From Candidatus Bathyarchaeia archaeon (GTDB taxonomy: Archaea > Thermoproteota > Bathyarchaeia > Bathyarchaeales > Bathyarchaeaceae): a stretch of DNA of 64,000 nucleotides. This document shows positions 1-7,415 of this stretch, in pieces (the first letter of the stretch is position 1; the number at the start of each line of letters is the position of its first letter). The stretch lies in NCBI GenBank assembly GCA_035283685.1, contig DATETJ010000009.1, forward strand, positions 268,925-332,924, given 5' to 3'. The position numbers and the translations under genes were made by a program. The notes beneath the pieces were generated by a model that was not told the origin of the DNA, ran no database searches, and was given only the letters and a program-made list of their open reading frames with translations.

Positions 1-1
1 C

Positions 2-550
2 AGCGCCACCCAAGGCATCATAACCGCAGTCCACGGCACCATCAGAACATGGGGCGGAATAACAATCGAAGACACAATCATCACAGACGCACGACTAAAC
101 CCAGGCTACAGCGGCGGACCACTAATCGACGTCCACGGAAGAATGATCGGACTCAACACCGCATACGTGTGGAACCGAGGCATCGCAGTACCAATCGACA
201 CAATCAAACACATCGTCCAAAGCCTCAAGAACGAAGGCAAAATCAAACGAGCATACCTAGGCATCGTGTCAGACTCAGTTAGGCTACCGGAGGAAGTAGC
301 CACACAGGCACAGGTAAATCAACACAGCGGAGTAATGATATACCAAGTAGAGGCAGGCAGCCCAGCCAAAAAAGCAGGACTAGCCATGGGCGATGTAATA
401 ATAAAATTCAACGACAAAAACATCGAAAACATAAACGACCTACACCGCTACCTAACAGAAGAAATCATCGGAAAACCCACGAAACTTCAAACACTGCGCG
501 GAGAAAACCTGACAGAACTAACAATCACACCAAATGCCAAAACAGAGTAA
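2..550 (+). CDS. HtrA/DegP-like trypsin-fold serine protease with PDZ domain (5' partial)
   Basis: The reading frame is open from base 2, so the gene begins upstream of the window. It first encodes the C-terminal half of a trypsin-like protease domain. The catalytic serine lies in a GYSGGPL motif (Ser codon 110-112), where GNSGGPL is the usual form. A substrate-pocket strand (RGIAVPIDTIK) follows, then a PDZ domain (SGVMIYQVEAGSPAKKAGL, with a GDVIIKFN strand) reaching the TAA at 550. The His and Asp of the triad would be upstream and cannot be checked. HtrA proteins degrade or hold misfolded envelope proteins. The coding strand is strongly A/C-rich, like the next two kilobases. A later in-frame ATG at 143 lies inside the protease fold and is not the real start. 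Confidence 0.88.
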   Translation, partial: SATQGIITAVHGTIRTWGGITIEDTIITDARLNPGYSGGPLIDVHGRMIGLNTAYVWNRGIAVPIDTIKHIVQSLKNEGKIKRAYLGIVSDSVRLPEEVATQAQVNQHSGVMIYQVEAGSPAKKAGLAMGDVIIKFNDKNIENINDLHRYLTEEIIGKPTKLQTLRGENLTELTITPNAKTE

Positions 551-565
551 ACAGGAAGAAAAAAC

Positions 566-694
566 ATGAAAACCATCGAATTCTGGCCCAAACCCGCACA
601 TCCCTTCGAGCCCAGACCGTTCTGGCCAGAGCCTTCGCCATCTCCAACGCCTGAACCGACTCCACCATCACTGCAAGTCGAAGCAGTGCACTGA
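566..694 (+). CDS. Small proline-rich protein, 42 aa, unknown
   Basis: This short ORF begins 15 bases after the HtrA stop and is preceded by an AGGAAG stretch 8 bases before the ATG. The product starts MKTIEFWPKPAHPFEPRPFW and continues as a Pro/Ser/Thr-rich tail ending in SLQVEAVH. It has no membrane segment or recognisable domain. The close spacing behind the protease suggests co-transcription. A T-rich stretch follows directly. A chance ORF cannot be excluded because the surrounding DNA is C/A-rich, which favours proline codons. Confidence 0.35.
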   Translation: MKTIEFWPKPAHPFEPRPFWPEPSPSPTPEPTPPSLQVEAVH

Positions 695-699
695 AACTC

Positions 700-722
700 C
701 TCTTTTTTTCAGATGTTTTTTT
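700..722 (+). terminator. Poly-T terminator after the HtrA unit
   Basis: Two T-runs (702-709 and 715-722) stand directly behind the last upstream ORF. Archaeal RNA polymerase terminates at such oligo-T stretches without needing a hairpin. The next gene has its own TATA-like box about 25 bases further on. Confidence 0.45.
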
Positions 723-744
723 CAGACGCTTGATTCTACGTAAT

Positions 745-753
745 CTTTAAAAG
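745..753 (+). promoter_or_regulatory. TATA-like box of the glutamate-synthase-like gene
   Basis: The A/T-rich box CTTTAAAAG lies about 60 bases before the ATG at 811. This would place transcription start near 775-780 and leave a short leader containing the ribosome site AAGGTGAGAAGG just before the ATG. Inferred from position and composition only. Confidence 0.4.
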
Positions 754-810
754 TATGAAGGATATTCCCTCAGTATTCTAGGTTTACATATGTAAAGGTG
801 AGAAGGATAA

Positions 811-2421
811 ATGAGCGAACGCGTATCCAAAAACAGCGCTTACTTGAACGGCAAATCCACATGCGGCACCACTACCCGAGTCAAAGATGTGAGTCCTACC
901 AGCGGCATGTGCCCTATATGCATCCGCGACTGCCCCATCCTCTGCGAAATCAGCCTCAGCGCCTTCCGCGGCAGAGAAGCACTCTACCCTGAGCCAGTGC
1001 AGTTTGGCTACAGCACAGCAGGAGCCCTCAAAGACTTCCGCCTAGACTGGAGCGACATCAACATCCACGCCAACCTATTCGGAGTAGAAGGCATCGAAGC
1101 CAACAGCGACATCGCATTGTTCGAAAACGCCGACGTCTCAACCACAGTAGCAGGCATACCACTCAAAGTGCCAATCGTAACAGGTGCATTCGGCAGCACA
1201 GAAGTAGCCCGCCTAAACTGGGAAGGTTTAGCCATAGGCGCCGCCCTAGCCGGCTGCCTCATCACAATCGGCGAAAACGTCTGCGGCATGGACATGAAAT
1301 CCCAAATTGAAAACAACAAATTCACATACAGCGAAGAACTCAAACGCCGAGTTGACCTGTTCAGAAAATTTTGGGATGGAAAACACGGCGACGTCGTGGT
1401 CCAAACCAACGTGGAAGACCAACGATTAGGCGTAGACCTTTACGCCATAAACAAACTTGAAGTCAATGTCATTGAACGTAAATGGGGACAAGGCGCCAAG
1501 GCTATAGGCGGCGAAGTCCGCATACGCGACCTAGAAAAAGCCATAGCCCTCAAAAAAAGAGGTTACATAGTCATACCTGACCCAGAAGACCCAACTGTGC
1601 AAGAAGCATTCAAAGAAGGCTCATTCAAATCGTTCGAACGTCACAGCCGAGTCGGCATGCCCAACTATAAGACATTCGTCGAGGACATCCAATGGCTCAG
1701 AGACCAAGGAGCCAAACACGTCATACTCAAAACAGGCGCGTACCGACCGTCAGCAGTCGCATGGACCATGAAAATGGCATCCGACGCCAAAATCGAAGCC
1801 CTAACATTCGACGGCGCAGGCGGCGGCACAGGCATGAGCCCCGTACCAATGATGGACGAAATGAGCACACCCACAGTCTACTTAGAAGCTCAAATGCTCA
1901 AATGCGCCAACATACTCAAAAAGAAAGGCAAGCATGTACCCGACCTCATCATGGCAGGCGGCTTCATCAGCGAAACCCAAATGTACAAAGCCATAGCCAT
2001 GAGCAACTACGGCGACGGACCCATGGTCAAAGCAGTCCTCCTAGGACGCAGCCCAATCACAGCCTGCATGAAATCCAGCTACTTCGTACAACTAGCCAAA
2101 GAAGGTCGACTGGCGCGCACATTCGCTGACCGCTACGGCACAACACCAGACAAATTCTTCATCGCAACGCCCAAGCTTAAAGAAAAATTCGGCGACAAAT
2201 TCAGCGAAATCCCATTCGAAGCCATAGGCGTGTACACGTACCTGCACGAACGCATAGGCGTCGGCTTAATGCAGCTACTCGCCGGCTCACGCAAATGGAA
2301 ACTCAACCTAATCAGCCGCAAAGACCTAATGAGCCTAACAGAACGCGCCGCAAAAGTCACAGGCATACCCTTACCCGAAGACCAAGAAACAGACGAAATA
2401 GAGAGGATACTAAACGCATAA
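811..2421 (+). CDS. FMN-binding glutamate-synthase-family oxidoreductase with N-terminal Cys cluster
   Basis: The 536-aa product matches the FMN-binding (GltB central) domain of glutamate synthase in its archaeal stand-alone form. Near residues 34-46 there is a CxxCxxxCxxxC array (CPICIRDCPILC), which suggests an Fe-S cluster. The beta/alpha barrel follows, with typical stretches IVTGAFGST, the glycine-rich FDGAGGGTGMSP flavin and phosphate region, and IMAGGF. No glutaminase domain is present, so ammonia or another nitrogen donor would have to come from a partner; none is encoded nearby. The start is supported by AAGGTGAGAAGG directly upstream. The real substrate is unproven, because archaeal stand-alone members are often annotated only by domain. 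Confidence 0.85.
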   Translation: MSERVSKNSAYLNGKSTCGTTTRVKDVSPTSGMCPICIRDCPILCEISLSAFRGREALYPEPVQFGYSTAGALKDFRLDWSDINIHANLFGVEGIEANSDIALFENADVSTTVAGIPLKVPIVTGAFGSTEVARLNWEGLAIGAALAGCLITIGENVCGMDMKSQIENNKFTYSEELKRRVDLFRKFWDGKHGDVVVQTNVEDQRLGVDLYAINKLEVNVIERKWGQGAKAIGGEVRIRDLEKAIALKKRGYIVIPDPEDPTVQEAFKEGSFKSFERHSRVGMPNYKTFVEDIQWLRDQGAKHVILKTGAYRPSAVAWTMKMASDAKIEALTFDGAGGGTGMSPVPMMDEMSTPTVYLEAQMLKCANILKKKGKHVPDLIMAGGFISETQMYKAIAMSNYGDGPMVKAVLLGRSPITACMKSSYFVQLAKEGRLARTFADRYGTTPDKFFIATPKLKEKFGDKFSEIPFEAIGVYTYLHERIGVGLMQLLAGSRKWKLNLISRKDLMSLTERAAKVTGIPLPEDQETDEIERILNA

Positions 2422-2572
2422 CCTCTCCAGCCCCCATTCTTTCTATCTCCTCACAAATTCGCCTTTTTACCCTCAAAACCATCTAGGCTTCATTTGCCCG
2501 CCGTAATGCGCTGTTTTTTATAATAGAAATCAATATTTAATTCATGCAAGCCACAGCACGAAGGCGTCAGCC

Positions 2573-2815
2573 ATGAAAGTCTGGAAAATCCTAGTTCTAA
2601 TCCCATACGCGTTGATTCTCATTTTTCTCTTGATCTCAGCCAGCCTCACATTCTCCGGAGGCCTAGGAGGAATCCTCATCGGCATCATATTCCTCACATT
2701 TGGAATAGTCGCAACGTTACTCTACACAATAATTCTTGCCATTGCGCTAGTTATCAGATGGATTATCCATAGAACCAGGAAAAGGCAAGAACCCGGGAAG
2801 GCTCCCACTGCTTGA
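2573..2815 (+). CDS. Small two-helix membrane protein, 80 aa
   Basis: The product has two strongly hydrophobic stretches (about residues 5-27 and 34-62) with a glycine-rich turn (SGGLGGILIG) between them and a basic C-terminal tail (RTRKRQEPGK) that should face the cytoplasm. A TATA-like TTTATAATAG lies about 55 bases upstream. No family is recognised. It stands alone between the oxidoreductase and the UPF0173 hydrolase. Confidence 0.6.
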   Translation: MKVWKILVLIPYALILIFLLISASLTFSGGLGGILIGIIFLTFGIVATLLYTIILAIALVIRWIIHRTRKRQEPGKAPTA

Positions 2816-2849
2816 ACCACAAGCCACATATTTCATTCACCGGTCCATA

Positions 2850-3524
2850 GTGAAACTCGGCGCTAAAATGACAATCCACGTCAAATGGCTGGGGCACTCC
2901 AGCTTTCAAATAATAACCACAGACAAAATCCTCTACGTTGACCTGAAGAAATACGGCAAAGTGATTCAAACCTCAGAAAAAGCAGACATAATTCTGGTAA
3001 CGCACAACCACGGCGACCACTGCAGCCCACAAAAAATCCAAAACCTCAGCAAGAAAGACACCATAATTATCGCCCCCAAAAACTGCGTCAACAGAATTAC
3101 CGGAAACGTCAAGAGTCTCAGACCCGGCGAAAAGACAACCGTTCACGGAGTGACAATTGAAGCAGTCGAAGCCTACAACACTAAGCGGTTCAAGCCTTCA
3201 GGAAAGCCTTGGCACCCAAAAGGCTACGGAGTAGGCTACTTGATCAAAGCTGAAGACAAGACTATCTACCACGCAGGAGACACGGATTTCATCCCGGAAA
3301 TGCGCCACCTCAAAAACATCGACTTAGCCTTACTTCCCACGGGCGACAAATACACCATGGACAACGCTGAAGCCGCCGAAGCAGTAAAAGCAATCAAACC
3401 CAAAACTGCGATGCCAATGCACACATGGGAAACAAACCGCGAAGAATTCAAAAAGAAAGCCGAAGCCGAATCAAAAACCAAAGTAGTGTTGCCACAAGAA
3501 GGAGAGGAATACACAGTTCGCTAG
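2850..3524 (+). CDS. UPF0173 family metal-dependent hydrolase (metallo-beta-lactamase fold)
   Basis: The sequence begins with the family hallmark IHVKWLGHSSFQI, and the metal-binding HxHxDH motif appears as THNHGDH around residue 50. Further metal ligands are in YHAGDTDF and in the C-terminal PMHTWE segment. Length (about 220 aa) fits the family, whose members are uncharacterised zinc hydrolases. Two starts are possible: GTG 2850, which would suit a leaderless transcript from the upstream ACATATTT box, or ATG 2868, which gives the conventional N-terminus. The coding strand is A/C-rich like its left neighbours. Confidence 0.9.
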   Translation: MKLGAKMTIHVKWLGHSSFQIITTDKILYVDLKKYGKVIQTSEKADIILVTHNHGDHCSPQKIQNLSKKDTIIIAPKNCVNRITGNVKSLRPGEKTTVHGVTIEAVEAYNTKRFKPSGKPWHPKGYGVGYLIKAEDKTIYHAGDTDFIPEMRHLKNIDLALLPTGDKYTMDNAEAAEAVKAIKPKTAMPMHTWETNREEFKKKAEAESKTKVVLPQEGEEYTVR

Positions 3525-3558
3525 AACGCCCTCAGAAAAACCTTAGTTGGCTCACACA

Positions 3559-3822
3559 TCAAAACGAGAATCTATGAGAATACTGTTTTATTGCTGTCGA
3601 GATTCTCATCGGAACGAAGACCGCTATACCACTTCTCAAACTCAGCATAGGAACTTGCTCAAGAGGCTCATATTCATCCCCGAATTCTGAATCGTTGTTC
3701 CATTCCAACAGCAAAGGCAAGTCCTCCTTCTCCACAACCCTAAGATTCACATTCCTACCCTCAAGCAAACCGGAGGCCCTCACTGCATATTCTCCAACCT
3801 TCTCAGCTGTGTACGCGTGCAC
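3559..3822 (-). pseudogene. N-terminal fragment of a GNAT acetyltransferase
   Basis: The product opens with a region typical of ribosomal-protein-alanine-type GNAT enzymes (LLEGRNVNLRVVEKEDLPLL then LEWNNDSEFGDEY and EPLEQ). After roughly 60 residues the similarity stops and the frame runs into unrelated sequence ending FVPMRISTAIKQYSHRFSF. The acetyl-CoA-binding motif (R/QxxGxG/A) and the rest of the fold are missing. A GNAT domain needs about 150 residues, so this is a truncated relic, possibly cut by a rearrangement near 3640. Confidence 0.65.
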
Positions 3823-4107
3823 TAATAACTTGGGCTTCTAGGCATCTGAATAAAATTTCTATCCCGTCCTCCAAATTGTCAACGATGAAGCGGTGAGCCC
3901 TACACCAACAGCGGTTGATTGGAAGAACAGGCTGAGAGATTAAAGATGTTAAATCAAGACATCAGGAATAACAAGTCAGTGCGCTGATTCGAGGCATTCA
4001 TGCATGCGTAAGTCTCGCCAAGATTGCCCACAGCGGGCATTCATGACGTAAACGCCTTGTATAAAGTGCGCACGTATGTTGTAGTATCGCAGAAGGTGAA
4101 AATAGTG
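3823..4107. other. Intergenic stretch without recognisable features
   Basis: I see no open frame with coding character, no tRNA fold and no obvious repeat here. It separates the GNAT fragment from the next minus-strand gene and may be further decayed sequence. Confidence 0.4.
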
Positions 4108-4398
4108 CTAAGGTTTCGAGGATGCTTTTAGATTAACTGTCCCAGGCTTGCCGGTGCTTTGGAAGGAAAAACCATAGCTGCCATTCTCGGAAATTGCCAG
4201 TTCAAATTCGTGCTCTTTAGAGATACCGCCAAAGGTCTTAAGAATCTCTCCGTCAGGATCCAGAACCAATAGTTCAAATGGTCCTCCACTTTCCACTTTT
4301 GCATGAAGGCGAACAGTTTGACCACGTGCAAGCATAACTGAACGAACATCTTCTGCAACTTCGCCTACCTCGCTGAATAATTCATCTAGAAAACTCAT
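4108..4398 (-). CDS. Small GOLD/emp24-like beta-sandwich protein
   Basis: After a short acidic N-terminus (SFLDELFSEVGEVAEDV) the protein alternates short hydrophobic strands: VMLARGQTVRLHAKV, FELLVLDPDGEIL, EHEFELAI and YGFSFQST. It closes with a TVNLKASS strand. This resembles a GOLD-like domain (a p24-type beta sandwich). No signal peptide or membrane helix is present, so it is probably cytoplasmic. ATG 4398 is preferred because GGTGG lies about 11 bases upstream; TTG 4407 is the alternative. It is divergent from the cassette beginning at 4625. The fold assignment is tentative. Confidence 0.6.
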   Translation of the reverse strand: MSFLDELFSEVGEVAEDVRSVMLARGQTVRLHAKVESGGPFELLVLDPDGEILKTFGGISKEHEFELAISENGSYGFSFQSTGKPGTVNLKASSKP

Positions 4399-4501
4399 TT
4401 CTGCCAAACCACCATTGCATTATCGATATTCAATATCTAAGAGATTTAAGTTTTTGCGCGCACATGAAACTGTGTCTGCCAACTTGTGAATTCATGACCT
4501 T

Positions 4502-4560
4502 TTCCAATTGGAATAATATCTGAAATGATTCCAAAAAAATTCCTCACAAGTTTTAAATAA
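4502..4560 (+). promoter_or_regulatory. Promoter of the SPFH/ATPase cassette with upstream palindrome
   Basis: A perfect 12-bp palindrome TTCCAATTGGAA occupies 4502-4513. A strong TATA-like box TTTTAAATAA follows at 4551-4560, about 65 bases before the ATG at 4625. The palindrome sits about 38 bases upstream of the box, where an archaeal activator or dimeric regulator could bind. It could also serve the divergent gene starting at 4398. Confidence 0.45.
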
Positions 4561-4624
4561 ACATAAAGCTTGAAAGACATATAGAGAGAAAAGCATGCTT
4601 AAATTGCCATAAAAGGTTTGGAAA

Positions 4625-5158
4625 ATGTCTGAAGGAGATACCATCGAAAAAGTAAAGCAAAGACAAGGCGTTCTGGCAAAGATCGAAAACCTGTTTGGTT
4701 TCGGCTATGCTACAAAGGAAGATCTGCGCGAGCTTGACAAGAAACTTCGAGACAGCTACTATGCGGACTTCAAAAGCTTGCGCCACAAATGGGAGGAAAT
4801 ATACCTAACCGCTCTGAACTCTGGACTGAAGAAAGCAGGAGACGACTTCAAAAAGGTCATACAAGTTATGGACCGAGTTGCTGAAAAAATCCATCGCGCT
4901 GACTATGGATACGCAGGGTTAATGGACCGGAAGGGACAGATAGAGGAAACCGCACTCGCCAGAGTCTTCAACTATGATAAGGTTTTGAGTAACGATATTC
5001 AAGGCATAGTTAATGTCGTCGGCGAACTCTACAATGACAGCGAAGCCGAAAGATGGGTTGAAGCAACGGCTAAAGTCAGAAACGTCAAATCCTTAATCCT
5101 TGGTTTCGAGTCCAAATGGGACGGTAGAGAAAAGGAGTTCAGACCTTTGGAGGTTTGA
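4625..5158 (+). CDS. Unknown helical protein, first gene of the SPFH/ATPase cassette
   Basis: The 177-aa product is rich in charged residues and predicted helix (KEDLRELDKKLRDSYYADF, DDFKKVIQVMDRVAEKIHR). It has no signal peptide, membrane segment or known motif. Its stop lies 4 bases before the ATG of the SPFH gene, so the two are almost certainly translated together. This suggests a direct partner of the SPFH protein. I do not recognise the family. By analogy with the Bacillus ydjFGHI unit it might play a PspA-like helical role, but no PspA signature is visible. Confidence 0.72.
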   Translation: MSEGDTIEKVKQRQGVLAKIENLFGFGYATKEDLRELDKKLRDSYYADFKSLRHKWEEIYLTALNSGLKKAGDDFKKVIQVMDRVAEKIHRADYGYAGLMDRKGQIEETALARVFNYDKVLSNDIQGIVNVVGELYNDSEAERWVEATAKVRNVKSLILGFESKWDGREKEFRPLEV

Positions 5159-5162
5159 TTAA

Positions 5163-6239
5163 ATGCCTGTAATTGAAAAGGTATCTTGGGATTATGCGGG
5201 ACCGGATGAGATCGCCTACAGATTTCAGAAACTCAACCTGAAATTCGGAAGCCAGGTGATCGTCAAGGAGAACCAATGGGGGGTGTTTTTCAGAGATGGC
5301 AAAGCTTACGACGTTTTTGGTCCCGGAAGACACACAATCACGAGCGCCAACATTCCGTTTTTGACTGCTGCCTTGCAGAAGCTAGGCATAATAGGGGACA
5401 TATTTGACTGCGAAGTTGTGTTCGTGAGCAACAGTCAATTCAGGGGAAACTTTGGAGGAACAGCTTATTCCGCGCCAAGCGGAGACATAAAGTACCAGGC
5501 TGAAATCGGGTTCTTCGGATATATGCTCTACAAGGTTGAGGAGCCAAAACTTTTTGTCGTAGAATTCTTTGGCAACAGAGGTGCCAGTACATCGAAAGAC
5601 ATAGAGAACTACATCCGCGGCTTCATCAATGAACGTATCATAAACGATTTCGGTGACTACGACACATTCACCCTAGTTAAGAACGTGGACATCACCACAG
5701 ACAAAGTAGCCTTGAAGATCAGTGACGAAGGCGCAAGAATCGGCTTGAAAATAATAGACTGTGTCTTCGAAGGCGTCAACATCCCAGAGGAAGCAAGAAG
5801 GTTCGCATCTGGAGTCGGGGCTCAAGCCATGACGATGCAGTACATGAAAGAAACAGCAGCCGAACTTAAAGGAGCCGATGGCGGAGGCGCAGCCGCAGCA
5901 GGAGTGGGCGCTGGAATAGGATTAACCATGCCCTTCATGATGGCGCAACAAATGCAACAAGCGCAAGCCGCACAAGCCCAGCAAGTGGTCATGTGTCCAA
6001 GCTGTGGTGCCAAGAATCCAACTACAGTCAAGTTCTGCGGAAACTGCGGAGCAAGCCTCGCCCCTGTGGCAAAGGTTGCTTGTCCAAACTGCAAAGCAGA
6101 AAACCCCGCCGACTTGAAGTTCTGTGGGAACTGCGGCAAGCCTCTTACAGCGGCAACTGAAGTCGCTTGTCCCAAATGTAGCACAAAGAACCCTCCTGGA
6201 ACAAAGTTCTGCGGAAACTGCGGAGAAAAACTGCCCTAG
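5163..6239 (+). CDS. SPFH-domain (virion-core/YdjI-type) protein with three C-terminal zinc ribbons
   Basis: Residues 1-220 form an SPFH/band-7-like domain of the type annotated as virion core protein or YdjI (FKLNL-type start, ENQWGVFFRDGKAYDVFGPG, FVSNSQFRGNFGG). A Gly/Ala-rich linker and a Met/Gln/Ala-rich stretch (FMMAQQMQQAQAAQAQQ) follow. From residue about 278 there are three tandem double-CxxC ribbons, each ending in the near-identical KFCGNCG motif. SPFH proteins oligomerise on membranes as scaffolds. The flanking genes are tightly spaced, and two more zinc-ribbon proteins lie at 6287 and 12835. Function in archaea is unknown. Confidence 0.85.
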   Translation: MPVIEKVSWDYAGPDEIAYRFQKLNLKFGSQVIVKENQWGVFFRDGKAYDVFGPGRHTITSANIPFLTAALQKLGIIGDIFDCEVVFVSNSQFRGNFGGTAYSAPSGDIKYQAEIGFFGYMLYKVEEPKLFVVEFFGNRGASTSKDIENYIRGFINERIINDFGDYDTFTLVKNVDITTDKVALKISDEGARIGLKIIDCVFEGVNIPEEARRFASGVGAQAMTMQYMKETAAELKGADGGGAAAAGVGAGIGLTMPFMMAQQMQQAQAAQAQQVVMCPSCGAKNPTTVKFCGNCGASLAPVAKVACPNCKAENPADLKFCGNCGKPLTAATEVACPKCSTKNPPGTKFCGNCGEKLP

Positions 6240-6286
6240 ATACCAGCGCGCGCTATGTTGAGGAAATGCATGAGGGATAAACAAAG

Positions 6287-7342
6287 ATGTCACAGATTGA
6301 CAGTCAAAAGCAAGCTCTCTATTCTCGACTCCGCTCGATTGAGTCTGATCTTTCAAGCGCGTCAGGCGCAATAAGTGATGCACACAGCAAGCTAGCCTAC
6401 ATTGAGGGAGCTATGGGTTCTCTTCCAAGCAGACTTGCAGGAGTTCGAGGGCGCGGCTACGCAGCAATGGGGCATCTCGAGAAAAGCATCGACTTGCTCA
6501 CCAGAAAGTGGATGGATGTTTCTCCCGTCATTAAACAAGCGTTTCTTGCCAGCGTTGAACCGCTGACGGCTCAGGTCAATGGACTGCAAGCTGAAGCGCG
6601 AGGATTGCGGAGCCAAATAGATAGTGGAAACATTGCGTCCAGTCAATCTTTGGCAAGTCGTTTGTCAATGGACGCTTCTTCTCTTAGGACTCGAGCCACC
6701 GTTGAAGTGAGCAAAGTCAATGAGCCACTCAACGAATTAACGTCAAGTGTCAATGCCATAGATAGAGACTTGAAAGTAGCTGAAAAAACCGTAGAACTTT
6801 TTGCACAAGCGAATTTTCCACTAAAGCAAGAGGAAAGCCCTGTTTTGGCCATCGAAGGAAAAATCATGAAGGGCGACAAAAGCGATGGAACTCTATACTT
6901 CACGAATCAAAGGTTCATTTTTGAAGGAAAAAAGGAAGTTGTCCTGGAGAAAAAATTCTTCATTGCCACCAAGAAGAAGACCGAAAGGATAGTCCAGATA
7001 GATCAGCCCATCGGCGCGTTACAGGAGATATCTAAGGGCAGAGTAGGTCTAATCGCTTGGACAGGGATCTATATTCGTTTCAAGCCGGAACGCCAACTGG
7101 AAGAGACACCGTTTGACGTGAAAGGATGGGAAGCTGACGTGATAGGAAGATTCTTCAGTTATGTTATGGGTGGAGAAGCTGACAGAGACATAGCCACTAT
7201 AAAGGGAACCCCAGCTATAGCGGCACCAACCATTCAGCTTGCCCGATGCTCCCGTTGCAGCGCACCATACACCCGTGAGATCTACAAGGGACAAACCTCA
7301 GTGCAGTGCGAGTATTGCGGAACCCAAATAGTGGTCCAATAA
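6287..7342 (+). CDS. Coiled-coil, GRAM/PH-like and zinc-ribbon protein of the SPFH cassette
   Basis: The 351-aa protein begins with about 180 residues of Ser/Ala-rich coiled coil (SQIDSQKQALYSRLRSIESD onward). Next comes a GRAM/bacterial-PH-like core (EGKIMKGDKSDGTLYFTNQR followed by FIFEGKKEVV) that typically binds membranes or partners. From residue about 320 a zinc ribbon closes the protein (CSRCSAPY ... CEYCGTQIV). There is no transmembrane helix. It lies 47 bases after the SPFH gene and 73 bases before the ATPase gene. The domain order suggests a membrane-surface adaptor. Confidence 0.75.
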   Translation: MSQIDSQKQALYSRLRSIESDLSSASGAISDAHSKLAYIEGAMGSLPSRLAGVRGRGYAAMGHLEKSIDLLTRKWMDVSPVIKQAFLASVEPLTAQVNGLQAEARGLRSQIDSGNIASSQSLASRLSMDASSLRTRATVEVSKVNEPLNELTSSVNAIDRDLKVAEKTVELFAQANFPLKQEESPVLAIEGKIMKGDKSDGTLYFTNQRFIFEGKKEVVLEKKFFIATKKKTERIVQIDQPIGALQEISKGRVGLIAWTGIYIRFKPERQLEETPFDVKGWEADVIGRFFSYVMGGEADRDIATIKGTPAIAAPTIQLARCSRCSAPYTREIYKGQTSVQCEYCGTQIVVQ

Positions 7343-7415
7343 TCTGAACGGACACCCGCGCGTAAGACAACAGTATTCGTTATCAAAGTGGGTAAGCAGA
7401 TGAGGTGAGCTAGAG